Assembly (NCBI GenBank): GCA_024226515.1
Contig: JAAELQ010000119.1
Location: 1 to 56,401, forward strand
Origin: a bacterium
GTDB taxonomy: Bacteria; Acidobacteriota; Polarisedimenticolia; Polarisedimenticolales; Polarisedimenticolaceae
DNA length: 56,401 bases
Reading direction: 5' to 3'
Made by a program: the position numbers and the translations under genes. A model generated the notes under the pieces. It was not told where the DNA came from, did no database searches, and was given only the letters and a program-made list of their open reading frames with translations. Positions within the stretch are counted from its first letter, which is position 1; each line of letters opens with the position of its first letter. Positions 1-14,600 of this stretch are shown here, piece after piece.

Positions 1-1225
<1,225 letters not shown>

Positions 1226-1248
1226 TCCCGATTGCAGATTCGTAATCG

Positions 1249-1277
1249 AAGCGCCCTCCGGGGCGCTTTGCTTTTTT
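1249..1277 (+). terminator. Rho-independent terminator after the subtilase gene
   Basis: An 8-bp stem AAGCGCCC / GGGCGCTT (1249-1256 with 1261-1268) with a 4-nt loop, followed by a run of six T at 1272-1277. It lies 24 nt after the subtilase stop and before the Shine-Dalgarno of the next gene. Confidence 0.85.
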
Positions 1278-1324
1278 GTGGTCGAAACCTAGATTTCGTC
1301 TCACGTGACAAGGAGTGCGAGGCG

Positions 1325-2026
1325 ATGATGGCATCCGACCAATGGTGTGGCGTCTGCTGTACGCAGCACACGGGCACAAACCGTTGCCCGGGTGAGTTGT
1401 GGGCCACCGGTCCCGAACGACACGGCTGGCGCATCAACGTGGAATCTCCGCAGGGGATCGAGGCCTACGGCGTGCTCGTGGCCGAGGCGCTCGACGTGTG
1501 GCGGGCGCGGATCCTGACCTACCCCAACGTCCTGTGGCTCGTGCCGGGCGGAAGCGGAACGCTCAAGTTCATCGGCCGCACGCCGAGCGAGGCCGAGAGC
1601 AAGGCGATCGAATTCATCCGCGAGCATTGCCGCGAGCGGAGCCTCGTGATGCGCGAGCAGGTCCAGGGGGTCGACGTCGGACGGGTCGACCGCGAGGCTC
1701 ACGCGCTGCTCGATCGCCCGGGCGACGGCCCCGCGCCGCGCAAGGTGCGCTTCCTCAACGTGCGTTACGGCGTGCTCAACGCGACCGACATCGGCGGCAC
1801 CGGCAACCTGTCCGAGACCGGCCTGTTCGTCATCACCGACGATCCGCTGACCACCGGCTCGGACGTCCGTCTGATGCTGCAGATCGAGGGCTGCGAGTCC
1901 CTGCTGCTCGACGGCCTGGTGCGCTGGATGCGCAAGAGCCCGCATGCAGGACGGTCCCCCGGAATGGGCGTCCAGCTGAGCGAGCCTCCACCGCGCTACC
2001 TGGACTACGTGCGCTCGCTCAACTGA
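1325..2026 (+). CDS. PilZ-domain protein with Cys-containing N-terminal domain
   Basis: A 233-residue protein. The start at 1325 is chosen because AAGGAG (1310-1315) sits 9 nt upstream; a longer reading from 1232 would begin inside the preceding terminator. Residues about 138-225 read as a PilZ domain, with basic residues in RKVRFLNVRYG followed by NLSETG, matching the (D/N)xSxxG signature that binds cyclic di-GMP in this family. The N-terminal part carries CGVCC and a further Cys in NRCPG, then an alpha/beta-looking segment. The Cys cluster could bind a metal, but this is inference. It probably acts as a cytosolic c-di-GMP effector; its partner is not evident from the neighbours. A second ATG at 1328 is also possible. 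Confidence 0.8.
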   Translation: MMASDQWCGVCCTQHTGTNRCPGELWATGPERHGWRINVESPQGIEAYGVLVAEALDVWRARILTYPNVLWLVPGGSGTLKFIGRTPSEAESKAIEFIREHCRERSLVMREQVQGVDVGRVDREAHALLDRPGDGPAPRKVRFLNVRYGVLNATDIGGTGNLSETGLFVITDDPLTTGSDVRLMLQIEGCESLLLDGLVRWMRKSPHAGRSPGMGVQLSEPPPRYLDYVRSLN

Positions 2027-2211
2027 ATCCTCCCGCAGGCCCAGGCTGAAGCCGCTTCTGCGGGGAGCTCTGCCCCGTGGGTGGTTCGACCCGATATCGC
2101 GTATGGTGGGCTCCACCGACAGCATGGCGCACGGGCGCGGACGCTCCCGGGAGGGCCCGAGGTACGGGTCGGCACCGGTGGTGGCATAATGAGCCGCCCG
2201 GAGGACCACGA

Positions 2212-3759
2212 ATGAAGATCCCGTCGATGATTCTGCGCCAGCTCTACAGCAACGGCAGCCTGCAGAATGTCCCTGGTGGTGTGCGCTTCGACATCAAGAA
2301 CCGGTTGATGGACGCCACGCTGACCCGCATCTCGCACGTCGCGATCGACGGGGGAGAGATTCCACTCGACCGGCTGACGATCGACGTCGGCGACGGTCAG
2401 ACCATGCGCGCCAGCGATCTCGGTCCCGAGCAGCCGCTGCCGTTTCCGCTGCGCAAGATCGTTCACGTCAACGTGGTCAACGGCAACCTGGCAGGCGGCA
2501 AACACAAGATCACGTTCGGCTTCGATACGCGTCCATTCGGCAAGCTCAAGTTCTCGGTGGAGGATGCCATCTCCGAGACGCCGACGAAGCCCGAGCGCAC
2601 GACCGTGCCGTACGACAAGGACGACGACTACTCGGCGCACGCGATCGCGACCCGTAGAGAGTTCGTCGAGCAATACTCCGGGGCCGAGCTGTCGCACGTC
2701 TCGAGCTACTCCTTCGACGCCGGCGTCTCGCGCGGCAACATCGAGAACTTCACCGGCGTGGCCCAGGTACCCGTCGGCATCGCCGGGCCGCTGAAGGTCA
2801 ACGGCGAGCACGCGCAGGGCGAGTTCCTCGTTCCGCTGGCCACGACGGAGGGCACGCTGGTCGCCTCGTACAACCGCGGCATCAAGGTGCTGAATCTGGC
2901 CGGTGGCGTCATGTGCACGGTGCAAGACGACTGCATGCAGCGCGCACCGGTCTTCGTCTTCGACTCGGCGCGCGAGGCGCGCGACTTCAAGCACTGGATC
3001 GACGCCAACTTCGACGAGATCAAGCAGGCCTCCGAGACGACCTCGAACGTCGCCCGGTTGCAGTACATCGACACCTACCTGTCGAACAAGTTCGCGTTCC
3101 TGCGTTTCAACTTCGGCACGGGCGACGCGGCGGGACAGAACATGGTCGGTCGCGCGACGTTTGCCGCCTGCAGCTGGATCCTCGAACGCGAGAAGAACGT
3201 CCGCAAGTTCTATCTCGAGTCGAACATGGCCACGGACAAGAAGGCCTCGATGGTCAACGTGATGCGCACGCGCGGCAAGCGCGTCGTCGCCGAGGCCACG
3301 ATCGCGCGCGACATCCTGAAGAAGCACATGCGCGCCGAGCCCGAGAGCCTGTCGTATCACGCCAACGTCGGCAACATCGGCGCAATGATCTCGGGGGCCA
3401 ACAACAACGGCTGCCATTCGACGAACGCGATCACGGCGATGTTCATCGCCACCGGGCAGGACGTGGCCAACGTCTCCGAAGCCTCGGCCGGGATCATGTA
3501 CACCGAGCTGACGCCGGAGGGCGACCTCTACGTTTCGATGACGATCCCCTCGCTGATCGTCGCCACCTTCGGCGGCGGCACCGCGCTACCCACGCAGCGC
3601 GAGTGCCTCGAGGTCATGGACTGCTACGGGCAGGGCAAGGTCAACAAGTTCGCGGAGATCGCGGCCGGTGTCGTTCTCGCCGGAGAGCTGTCCCTCGCCT
3701 CGGCCATCTCGGCCCTCGACTGGGTCTCGTCCCACGAGCGCTTCGGCCGCAATCGCTAG
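2212..3759 (+). CDS. Hydroxymethylglutaryl-CoA reductase, class I-like, with N-terminal extra domain
   Basis: A 515-residue protein starting at ATG 2212 with GGAGG at 2200-2204. The catalytic domain starts near residue 170. It shows ENFTGVAQVPVGIAGPL, TTEGTLVAS (Glu about 213), ATDKKAS (Lys about 343), ATGQDVAN (Asp about 417) and a C-terminal His in SSHERFGRNR (about 508), the four catalytic residues of HMG-CoA reductase. FGGGTALPTQ and AGELSLAS also match. The spacing and the TDKK block resemble class I (eukaryotic and archaeal type) rather than class II enzymes. The reaction is HMG-CoA to mevalonate for isoprenoid synthesis. The first 130-170 residues show no membrane helices and do not match a domain I recognise. 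No other mevalonate gene is in the window. The gene ends by overlapping the 3' end of the converging gene by 4 bp. Confidence 0.92.
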   Translation: MKIPSMILRQLYSNGSLQNVPGGVRFDIKNRLMDATLTRISHVAIDGGEIPLDRLTIDVGDGQTMRASDLGPEQPLPFPLRKIVHVNVVNGNLAGGKHKITFGFDTRPFGKLKFSVEDAISETPTKPERTTVPYDKDDDYSAHAIATRREFVEQYSGAELSHVSSYSFDAGVSRGNIENFTGVAQVPVGIAGPLKVNGEHAQGEFLVPLATTEGTLVASYNRGIKVLNLAGGVMCTVQDDCMQRAPVFVFDSAREARDFKHWIDANFDEIKQASETTSNVARLQYIDTYLSNKFAFLRFNFGTGDAAGQNMVGRATFAACSWILEREKNVRKFYLESNMATDKKASMVNVMRTRGKRVVAEATIARDILKKHMRAEPESLSYHANVGNIGAMISGANNNGCHSTNAITAMFIATGQDVANVSEASAGIMYTELTPEGDLYVSMTIPSLIVATFGGGTALPTQRECLEVMDCYGQGKVNKFAEIAAGVVLAGELSLASAISALDWVSSHERFGRNR

Positions 3760-4520
3760 CTCGAACTCTCCGTCTCCAGCAATAGGCGGTCGGTGACGGG
3801 AGTCGGGACTCCGTGCCGACGCCCGAAGGACGCAATGGCGCCCGCGCGCCAGGCCAGGGCCTTGGCCGACCCGCGGACCCAGTGGAGTGTCGCGGTCGTC
3901 GCCTCGATGCGGTCGAGGCACAGCGTCGGATCGACGTCGACCCCGTAGTGTACGGAGGCGGCGTGCGCGGACTCGGCGACGAGAGCCTCGAGCTCGGCGC
4001 GGCGACCCGAGAGGTAGGCGCCGAGGTTGATCTCGTGGACGGCGAGCGGTAGGCCGACGACGGCGTTCCACACACACTTGACGATCATCTCGCGCAGGAA
4101 GTTCGCGCGCTCGTCGGTGTACTCGGCCGCGATGCCGGCGGCGTTCAGGGCTTCCACGACCGGCCGCGCGCACTCGCCGTGGAAGATCGAGGGTTGGAGC
4201 ACCTCGAAGAACTCTCTCTTGGACGTGAACCAGATCAGGCCGCGCGCATACTCGTCGACGTCGTCGTGATTCGGCTCGAGAAAGCCGTTCTGCAGCAGAA
4301 TCGTGCGCGGCGCGAGCCGCGGATCGAGACGGGCGAGGACGCCGGCCAGGCCCTCCTCGCGGACGGCGACGATACGCACGGCGTCGTCGTCGATGCGCTC
4401 GGTGGCGTTCCATCCTGCGTCGCGCGTGACGGGACGGACGGTCCAGTCCCGTGAGACGAGAGCGTCGTGGACGCGGCGTCCGACCTCTCCCATGCCGATG
4501 ACGTGGGCCGAACGGGTCAT
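3756..4520 (-). CDS. Ketopantoate reductase (ApbA/PanE)-like NAD(P)-binding protein
   Basis: 254 residues. The N-terminus VIGMGEVGRRV is a Rossmann dinucleotide-binding loop. Later, ILLQNGFLEPN and the helical stretch KCVWNAVVGLPLAVHEI resemble the ketopantoate reductase C-terminal domain (KxxxNxxxN-type helix). Family members reduce 2-dehydropantoate to pantoate with NADPH, but divergent paralogues are common and the C-terminal half here is not close enough to assign the substrate. ATG is separated by one base from the stop of the upstream zinc-ribbon gene, so the two are probably translationally coupled. No panB or panC is nearby. Confidence 0.7.
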   Translation of the reverse strand: MTRSAHVIGMGEVGRRVHDALVSRDWTVRPVTRDAGWNATERIDDDAVRIVAVREEGLAGVLARLDPRLAPRTILLQNGFLEPNHDDVDEYARGLIWFTSKREFFEVLQPSIFHGECARPVVEALNAAGIAAEYTDERANFLREMIVKCVWNAVVGLPLAVHEINLGAYLSGRRAELEALVAESAHAASVHYGVDVDPTLCLDRIEATTATLHWVRGSAKALAWRAGAIASFGRRHGVPTPVTDRLLLETESSS

Positions 4521-4521
4521 G

Positions 4522-5421
4522 TCAGTACCTCAGGAAATCGAGCAGGCTTCCGAGCAGGTCGGGGAAGTCCCCGCCGGCGTGTCGCCCGCGGGGTTCCTGA
4601 TCCCACTTGGCGAGGCCGACGGCCTCGCTGATGTTCTTCTTCCGGCGCGCGTCGCGCTCCGCGTCGCGCGCGCGCTCGGCCTCGATCTCGTTGGCGCGTT
4701 GCTCGTTGCCGTCGCGGATCCAGTGCAGGATACGCTCGAGCTCCTGCGAGTCGAACCACAGGCCGTGGTTGCGGCAGGTGTCGATGATGACGCCGCTGCG
4801 CTTGCCGAAGTTCTTGCGGTGCATCAGCTCGCCGCATTCGGGGCAGCTGCGGTAGGCCGGACCGGACTGGCTCGGGGGCAGGCCTGCCGCCGCGGCCCCG
4901 CCGTTGTTCGGGGCGACGACGCCCGTGACGTCGGCCACGTCGCGCGAGCGGTCGACGACCAGGCGAAACGCCTCGCCGCCGAGCCACAGGCCGGCGCAAC
5001 CGGGACACTCCAGCGTCGAGATCGGCGGGTCGCCGATGCCGCGGCTGTTCAACCGGTGCTTGTCGCCGCAGGCGGGGCAGTCGATCTCGGTCGGCGAGCC
5101 CGCGCTGCCCTGGGGGATCAGCGGCGTCGCGCAGTGGTGGCAGAACCTCGCGCGGTCGCTGACGCGCGCCATGCACTCGGGGCAGATCGTGTGCAGGTCG
5201 CGCTCGTGCAACGTGTAGCCCGAGCCGCAATGCGTGCAGCTGTTCGAGCCCTCGTCGCGCGGCGCGCCGCAGGACGAGCAGCGAACGACGGCAGCGTCGT
5301 GCCCCTCGGGGCGGTGAACCTCGACGAACGCCCCGCACACGCAGTGGAAGAAGCTCCCGGCGTCGAGCTGCGAGGCGTCGAACTGCCGCTTGCAATCCGT
5401 GCAGGCGATCAAGATGCGCAT
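4522..5421 (-). CDS. Multi-zinc-ribbon protein (zf-TFIIB-like)
   Basis: 299 residues from ATG 5421, preceded by GGAGA 7 nt upstream; a longer TTG reading from 5457 is less likely. It holds a string of CxxC pairs: CTDC, CVC, CSSC, CTHC, CPEC, CHHC, CPAC, CPGC, CPEC and a final CRNHGLWFD. Two segments (about residues 125-160 and 200-235) match the zf-TFIIB pattern CPxC...CxxCxGLWLxxxEL. The C-terminal third is charged (Arg, Glu, Lys) and likely coiled. Function is unknown; zinc-ribbon proteins of this type often bind nucleic acid or protein partners. It lies between the JmjC hydroxylase and the reductase-like gene in one minus-strand group. Confidence 0.75.
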   Translation of the reverse strand: MRILIACTDCKRQFDASQLDAGSFFHCVCGAFVEVHRPEGHDAAVVRCSSCGAPRDEGSNSCTHCGSGYTLHERDLHTICPECMARVSDRARFCHHCATPLIPQGSAGSPTEIDCPACGDKHRLNSRGIGDPPISTLECPGCAGLWLGGEAFRLVVDRSRDVADVTGVVAPNNGGAAAAGLPPSQSGPAYRSCPECGELMHRKNFGKRSGVIIDTCRNHGLWFDSQELERILHWIRDGNEQRANEIEAERARDAERDARRKKNISEAVGLAKWDQEPRGRHAGGDFPDLLGSLLDFLRY

Positions 5422-5466
5422 GGTCTGGTCTCCGGCGAGGTTGCCCTCCCGGCACAATGTGAGCGA

Positions 5467-6609
5467 TCAGGGCGGGAACAGCAAGTAGCCCCGGTTGAAC
5501 AGATCCACGATCAGCTCGACCGCCGTCCCGTCCTCCAGCCACGGGAGCAGGGCCTCGTGCGGCGGAGCCGTCCCGCAGACCCCCGGGGCGAGAGCCGCCC
5601 TCCCGGCGTCCAGCGCATACTCGGCGCCGCCGACGAACAGCTGGGCGCCCCCGTCCGGGCCGGGGAAGTACGCGAAGCAGCTCGGCGCGGCGCGCCGCAC
5701 GGGCTCGCCCCCCCGCAGCCGGCGGATCACGCTGTCGGCGGTCATGGGGCGGTCGGGGGGCTGCACGGTCGCCTCGCGCCGCGGCTCGGTGACGAAACGA
5801 CCGAACCAGCGATCGAGCGTCGCGTCGTCGCGCACCAGGGCGCGCAACAACTCGCGCGCGTGTCGCAGCGCCGCCGGCTCGAGCAGTCCCGGGTCCGACG
5901 TGGCCCGACGTCCGGCATCGCCGAGCCGCTCGGTACGATCCTGTCGCTGCAGCCGCTCGTCGAGGAACGAGGCGACGAGGTCGGTCCGCGTCGGCGCGCG
6001 GAAGCCGATCGAATACGTCATGCAGTCGTCGAGCGCGACGCCGTGGTGCGGGACCCGCGGCGGCAGGTACAGCACGTCTCCCGGTTCGAGCACCCACTCC
6101 TCGTCCGGCTCGAACTCGCGCAGGACGTTCGCCGCGCAGGGCAGCGTGCGCTCGGGGGCCTCTCGCGGCCGCTTCTCGATAGCCCAGCGTCGCCGCCCGA
6201 GCCCCTGCACGAGGAACACGTCGTAGTTGTCGACGTGCGGTCCGGCACTGCCCTCGCGCGGCGCGTAGCTGACCATGACGTCGTCGATGCGCCAGTTGGG
6301 GACGAAGCGGAAGAGATCCAGCAGCTCCGCGGCCACGTCGAGGTGCCGGTCGAGCTCCTGCACCAGCAGCGTCCAGTGCGTGTCGGGCAGGGAGGTGAAG
6401 TCGCGCTCCGCGAACGGGCCGTGACGCACCTCCCACGGCTCCGCTCCGCCGCGCTCGAGGATCAGCCGCGACTCGACGTCGTCCTCGCACGCCAGACCGG
6501 CCAGCTCGCCGGGCGTCAGCGGACTGCGGAACTCGGGTAGCGCCGCGCGCAGCACGACGGGTTCCCGCTGCCAGTGCCGCTCCATGAACGACTCGAGATC
6601 GAAGTGCAC
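5467..6609 (-). CDS. roxA: JmjC-type ribosomal protein L16 arginine hydroxylase (RoxA/YcfD-like)
   Basis: 380 residues, close to the length of E. coli YcfD. A cupin JmjC domain is clear: GPHVDNYDVFLVQ supplies the Fe(II) ligands His125 and Asp127, followed by GRRRWAI, then LEPGDVLYLPPRVPHHGV with the distal His (188 or 189) and TYSIGFRAP. Members of this family are 2-oxoglutarate- and Fe(II)-dependent oxygenases that hydroxylate an arginine of ribosomal protein uL16. The C-terminal winged-helix-like region is present. The start used is GTG 6609; no strong Shine-Dalgarno is seen there, and ATG at 6585 is an alternative. The gene is divergent from the epimerase gene with 59 bp between. Exact substrate is inferred from family membership. 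Confidence 0.85.
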   Translation of the reverse strand: MHFDLESFMERHWQREPVVLRAALPEFRSPLTPGELAGLACEDDVESRLILERGGAEPWEVRHGPFAERDFTSLPDTHWTLLVQELDRHLDVAAELLDLFRFVPNWRIDDVMVSYAPREGSAGPHVDNYDVFLVQGLGRRRWAIEKRPREAPERTLPCAANVLREFEPDEEWVLEPGDVLYLPPRVPHHGVALDDCMTYSIGFRAPTRTDLVASFLDERLQRQDRTERLGDAGRRATSDPGLLEPAALRHARELLRALVRDDATLDRWFGRFVTEPRREATVQPPDRPMTADSVIRRLRGGEPVRRAAPSCFAYFPGPDGGAQLFVGGAEYALDAGRAALAPGVCGTAPPHEALLPWLEDGTAVELIVDLFNRGYLLFPP

Positions 6610-6668
6610 GCGACCATTGTGTCACGTGCGCTGGTTGCGGCTGTTGCTACTCTATCCGCCGAGGCCCC

Positions 6669-7955
6669 GTGATCCAGCGATTCCAGGCAAGATCGAAGCT
6701 CGACGTCCAGGCAGACGAGCTCGCGCGCTGGCACCACGAGCCCGCCGCGCTCGAGCGGCTCTCTCCGCCGTGGGGACGGCCGCGGGTGCTCGAACGATCC
6801 AGGCACGCGCAGCGCTTCACACCGGTCGGCGAGGACGCGTCCACGCTCGTGGACGAGATCGACTACGAGCTGCCGTTCGGCGTCGTCGGGAGATGGCTCG
6901 GCGGCGGCAGCGTGCGCAGAGTGCTGGAACGGACGTTCCGCTACCGGCATCGGCTGACCGCGTTCGACATGCAGCGCCTGGGCTCGATCGGCCCCGGCAA
7001 ACGCCTGCACGTCGCGATCAGCGGTGCGAGCGGTCTCGTGGGATCGACACTGGCGGCCTACCTGAGCGCGGCGGGGCATCGCGTCAGCCGGCTCGTGCGC
7101 CGGCCGGGGCTCGAGCCCGACAGCGAGATCGCGTGGGACCTCGAGCGTGGCACGATCGACTCCGCGAAGCTCTCCGGAGTCGACGCGGTCGTGCATCTCG
7201 CGGGCGAGGGGATCGCGGCGAAGCGCTGGACGGCCGCCCACAAGCGACGCGTCGTGCGCAGTCGCGTCCTCGGCACGAAGCTGATCGCGGACGCCCTGGC
7301 GGGCCTCACCGACGGGCCGCGCACGTTGATCAGCGCGTCGGCGATCGGGTTCTACGGCGATCGCGGCGACGAGACGGTCGATGAGGCGTCGGAGCCGGGA
7401 GACGGCTTCCTGGCCGACACCACGCTCGCCTGGGAGGGGGCGGCAGCTTCCGCCGCGAACGCGGGCGTCCGGGTCGCGCTCCTGCGCACCGGCATCGTGC
7501 TTGCTGCGGCCGGGGGCGCGCTGGGGCCGATGTTGCCGCTGTTCCGCGCCGGGCTCGGCGGCCGTCTCGGCGACGGTCGTACGTTCATGAGCTGGATCGC
7601 CCTCAACGACCTGATCGGAGCCGTGCATCACTGCATCTGCGACGAGACGTTGCGTGGCCCGGTGAACGCCGTCGCGCCGAACGCCCTGCGCAACGCGGAG
7701 TTCATCCGGGTGCTCGCGCGCGTGCTGCGCCGCCCCGCCGTGCTGCCCGCGCCACGCCGCGTGCTCGAGATCGTGCTGGGCGAGATGGCGAAGGAACTGC
7801 TCCTCTCCGGTGCGCACGTGCGTCCGTCCCGGCTCGAGGAGGCCGGTTTTCGGTTTCAGCTGCCCGAGCTGGAGCCGGCGCTGCGCTTCGAGCTCGGCCT
7901 GCTCGACGACGCCGGTGGGCCCGAGATCGGCGTCGGCCGCGCCGAAACCGTCTGA
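6669..7955 (+). CDS. TIGR01777-family epimerase with shortened SRPBCC N-terminal domain
   Basis: 428 residues from GTG 6669. Residues about 117-425 form an NAD(P)-binding epimerase of the TIGR01777 (YfcH/SulA) group: ISGASGLVGSTLAAYL, WDLERGTID, HLAGEGIAAKRW, SASAIGFYGDRG, GGALGPMLPLFRAGLGGRLG and FMSWIALNDLIGA. The N-terminal 110 residues carry the two ends of an SRPBCC (START-like) ligand domain: PADELARWH-type start, FTPVGEDASTLVDEIDYELPFG, then a LERTFRYRH end. About 50 residues that usually lie between the VLER and the HxxRF parts appear to be missing, which would remove several central strands. Substrate unknown in this family. Confidence 0.85.
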   Translation: MIQRFQARSKLDVQADELARWHHEPAALERLSPPWGRPRVLERSRHAQRFTPVGEDASTLVDEIDYELPFGVVGRWLGGGSVRRVLERTFRYRHRLTAFDMQRLGSIGPGKRLHVAISGASGLVGSTLAAYLSAAGHRVSRLVRRPGLEPDSEIAWDLERGTIDSAKLSGVDAVVHLAGEGIAAKRWTAAHKRRVVRSRVLGTKLIADALAGLTDGPRTLISASAIGFYGDRGDETVDEASEPGDGFLADTTLAWEGAAASAANAGVRVALLRTGIVLAAAGGALGPMLPLFRAGLGGRLGDGRTFMSWIALNDLIGAVHHCICDETLRGPVNAVAPNALRNAEFIRVLARVLRRPAVLPAPRRVLEIVLGEMAKELLLSGAHVRPSRLEEAGFRFQLPELEPALRFELGLLDDAGGPEIGVGRAETV

Positions 7956-7998
7956 TACGATTTCCTCGCCGGCCGCGGCGCCGGGGAGGTCAGCGCAT

Positions 7999-10038
<2,040 letters not shown>

Positions 10039-10099
10039 AAGGGGATTCGCCCCGGCAAAATCGCGGCATTGAAACCGCTCACGGCAATCGCTAGAGTGA

Positions 10100-11536
<1,437 letters not shown>

Positions 11537-11562
11537 TTCGTCCGGTTCAGCGGTTACAATGG

Positions 11563-11593
11563 AAAGGGTCGGGAGACGTCTCCCGGCCCTTTT
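11563..11593 (+). terminator. Strong rho-independent terminator after gdhA
   Basis: A near-perfect hairpin AAAGGG-T-CGGGAGA / TCTCCCG-G-CCCTTT with a G-T pair inside and a run of T at its 3' side. It lies 26 nt past the gdhA stop and ends 15 nt before the next start codon, so the downstream gene has its own promoter or relies on read-through. A TACAAT (11555-11560) overlaps its 5' side and could be a -10 box. Confidence 0.85.
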
Positions 11594-11608
11594 CGTAGGA
11601 GGCCGCTC

Positions 11609-14600
11609 ATGAGCGACACCGCGCGCCCGCGAAAGGGCAACGTCGTCAAGCCCACGCTGCGCCGCTTTCAGGACCTGATGCGCAATCGCGTGCGCCGGAT
11701 CCTGCTGGTCTCCAGCCTCTACGATTCGTTCATCCTCGTCGAGGACGGCCAGATCAACGAGGCGATCCTGCAGCAGTTCCTCGATCTCAACCTCAGTCAG
11801 AACCCGGACCTGATTCGCGTCTCGACCGGCGCCGAGGCGCTGGCCATGGCGCGCGAGCAGAAGCAGTTCGACCTGATCATCACCAGCCTCAAGCTGGGTG
11901 ACATGAGCGCCGTCGAGCTGGCGCGCCGCGCGCGCGATCTGGGGCTTGACATCCCCGTCGTGCTGTTGGCCTACAACAACCGCGATCTGACGAGCTTCAT
12001 CGCCCAGAACGACGTCAGCCTGCTCGACCGCATCTTCCTGTGGCAGGGCGACGTCCGCATTCTGTTGTCGATCGTCAAGTACGCCGAGGATCGGCTGAAC
12101 GTCGCTCACGACACGGGCAAGATGGGCGTGCCGGCGCTCATCGTGATCGAGGACAACGTCCGCTTCTACTCGTCGTTTCTGCCCGTGATCTACACCGAGC
12201 TGATGCAGCACACGCGTGGCCTGATCGTCGAGGGGCTGAACCTGACGCACAAGATGCTGCGCACGCGGGCGCGGCCGAAAATTCTGCTCTGCGACTGCTA
12301 CGAGGAGGCCTGGGCCTATTTCTCGGCCTACGAAGAGCAGATCCTGGGGATCATCTCGGACATCGAGTTTCCGCACGACGGCGTGCTGCAGCGCGACGCC
12401 GGTCTGGCGCTGACGCGCCGCGTACGCGAGCGTCGACCCGACATCCCGATCATTCTCCAGTCGAGCTTCCCGCAGAACAAAGACCTGGCGGACTCGATCG
12501 ATGCGGCGTTCCTGTTGAAGGGCTCGTCCACGCTGCTCAAGCAACTGCGCGACATCCTGAAGCGCAATTTCGGCTTCGGCGACTTCAACTTCCAGCTGCC
12601 CGACGGCGCCGAGGTCGACCGCGCGCACGACCTGAAGAGCCTGCTGAAGAAACTGCGCACGGTGCCCGTCGAGAGCCTCGCCTTCCACGGCGAGCGCAAC
12701 CACTTCTCGATGTGGCTCAAGGCGCGCACCGAGTTCAGGCTGGCCGAGCAACTGCGTCCGCGCAAGGTGGACGACTTCCAGTCGCTGGAGCATCTGCGCG
12801 AAAACATGATCAGCGCGATCGGCGAGTATCGCCTCGAGCGTGACCGGGTCATCGTCGCCGACTTCGATCGCGACAACATCGATCCCGCGATCAGCATGTC
12901 GCGCATCGGCGGTGGTTCGCTGGGCGGCAAGGCGCGCGGATTGGCCTTCGTCAACCGCCTGCTCAACGAGTCCGACGTTGCGGACAAGTTCCCCGGCGTT
13001 CGCATCACCGTCCCGTCGTGCGTCGTGCTGGGCACCGACATATTCGATCAGTTCCTGGAGCAGAACGACCTGCGCGACTTCGCCATCGACTCGTCCGCGG
13101 ATGGCAAGGTCGACGCACGCTTCATGCTGGCCTCGTTTCCGGAACAGGCGATGGCCGACCTGCGGGCGTATCTCAACGAGAGCCGGCATCCGCTGGCCGT
13201 CCGTTCGTCCGGCCTGCTCGAGGACTCACCGGATCAACCGTTCGCCGGCATCTACCAGACGTTCATGTTGCCCAACAACCACCCGGACATCGAGTCGCGG
13301 CTGGTGCAGTTGATCGCGGCGGTCAAACGCGTCTACGCGTCGACCTTCTCCCAGCAGGCCAAGGGATTCCTCCGGGCGACGCCGTACCGGCTCGAGGAAG
13401 AGAAGATGGCCGTGATCATTCAGGAGATCGTGGGAGCGCGTCACGGCAACCGGTTCTACCCCGACTTCGCCGGCGTCGCCCGCTCGTACAACTTCTATCC
13501 CACGCCGCCGCAGAGTGCCGAGGACGGCGTCGTCGCCGTTGCGCTGGGGCTGGGCAAGACCGTTGTGGACGGCTCGGCGTCGCTGCGCTTCTGTCCCCGT
13601 TATCCGAAGAACCTCGTGCAGTTCTCGTCGGTGGACGACGTGCTGCGCAACTCGCAGCGCGACTTCTACGCGTTGGATCTGAACAGCCAGCCCACCGCTC
13701 ACGGAGCAGGCAGCGGCGAGATCGTCGAGGGTGCCGAGCTGGTCGGCTACGGGTTGGATGTGGCCGAGAAGGACGGACCGCTGGGCCGGCTCGGTTCGAC
13801 CTACTCGCCGGACAACGACGTCGTCTACGACGGCATCTCGCGCCCCGGCGTGCGCGTCGTGTCGTTCGCGCCGATCCTGAAGCACGAGGTGTTTCCACTG
13901 GCCGCCATGCTGCAGGAGCTGCTGGATCTCGGCTGCCGCGGTACGAGTTGCCCGGTCGAGATCGAGTTCGCCGTCAACCTCTCCGTGCCCGAGGGCGAGC
14001 CGCCGCAGATGGGCTTCCTGCAGATGCGCCCGCTGGCACTGTCCAGCGAGTCCGAGCGGCTCGAGATCGGTCACGTGCCGCCCGCTCAACTGATCTGTCG
14101 CAGCTCGAGTGTTCTGGGCAACGGGATCATCTCCGACGTTCGCGACCTGATCGTCGTGGACTTTCATCGTTTCGAGCGCGGCGACAGTCGCGATGCGGCG
14201 CTGCAGGTCGCGCGCTTCAACGCCGAACTGCAACAGGAGGCGAGGCCCTACCTGCTGATCGGCGTCGGCCGCTGGGGGTCCAGCGACCCGTTCCTCGGCA
14301 TCCCCGTGACCTGGAACCAGATCTCCGGCGCGCGCGCCATCGTCGAGGCGGGCTTCCGCGACTTCAAGGTGACGCCGTCGCAGGGGACGCACTTCTTCCA
14401 GAATCTGACGTCGTGTAACGTGGGCTACTTCACCGTCAACCCCGAAGCGGGGGACGGCTTCCTGGACTGGGACTGGCTCGCCGAGCAGCCGCGGACCGGG
14501 GAGGCGCACCACGTGCGGAGGGTGCGGCTGGAAGACAACGTGCTGATCAAGATGAACGGGCATCGGGGCGAGGGCGTTATCCTCAAGCCCGGAGCGGAGA

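Noticed and set aside
4303..6540. 745-codon plus-strand frame across the minus-strand genes
   Set aside because: Its translation is the shadow of the zinc-ribbon and JmjC genes, which have clear family motifs on the other strand.
10040..10053. Short GGGG-ATTCG-CCCC hairpin after hutU as a terminator
   Set aside because: The stem has only four pairs and no T run follows, so it is too weak to call.
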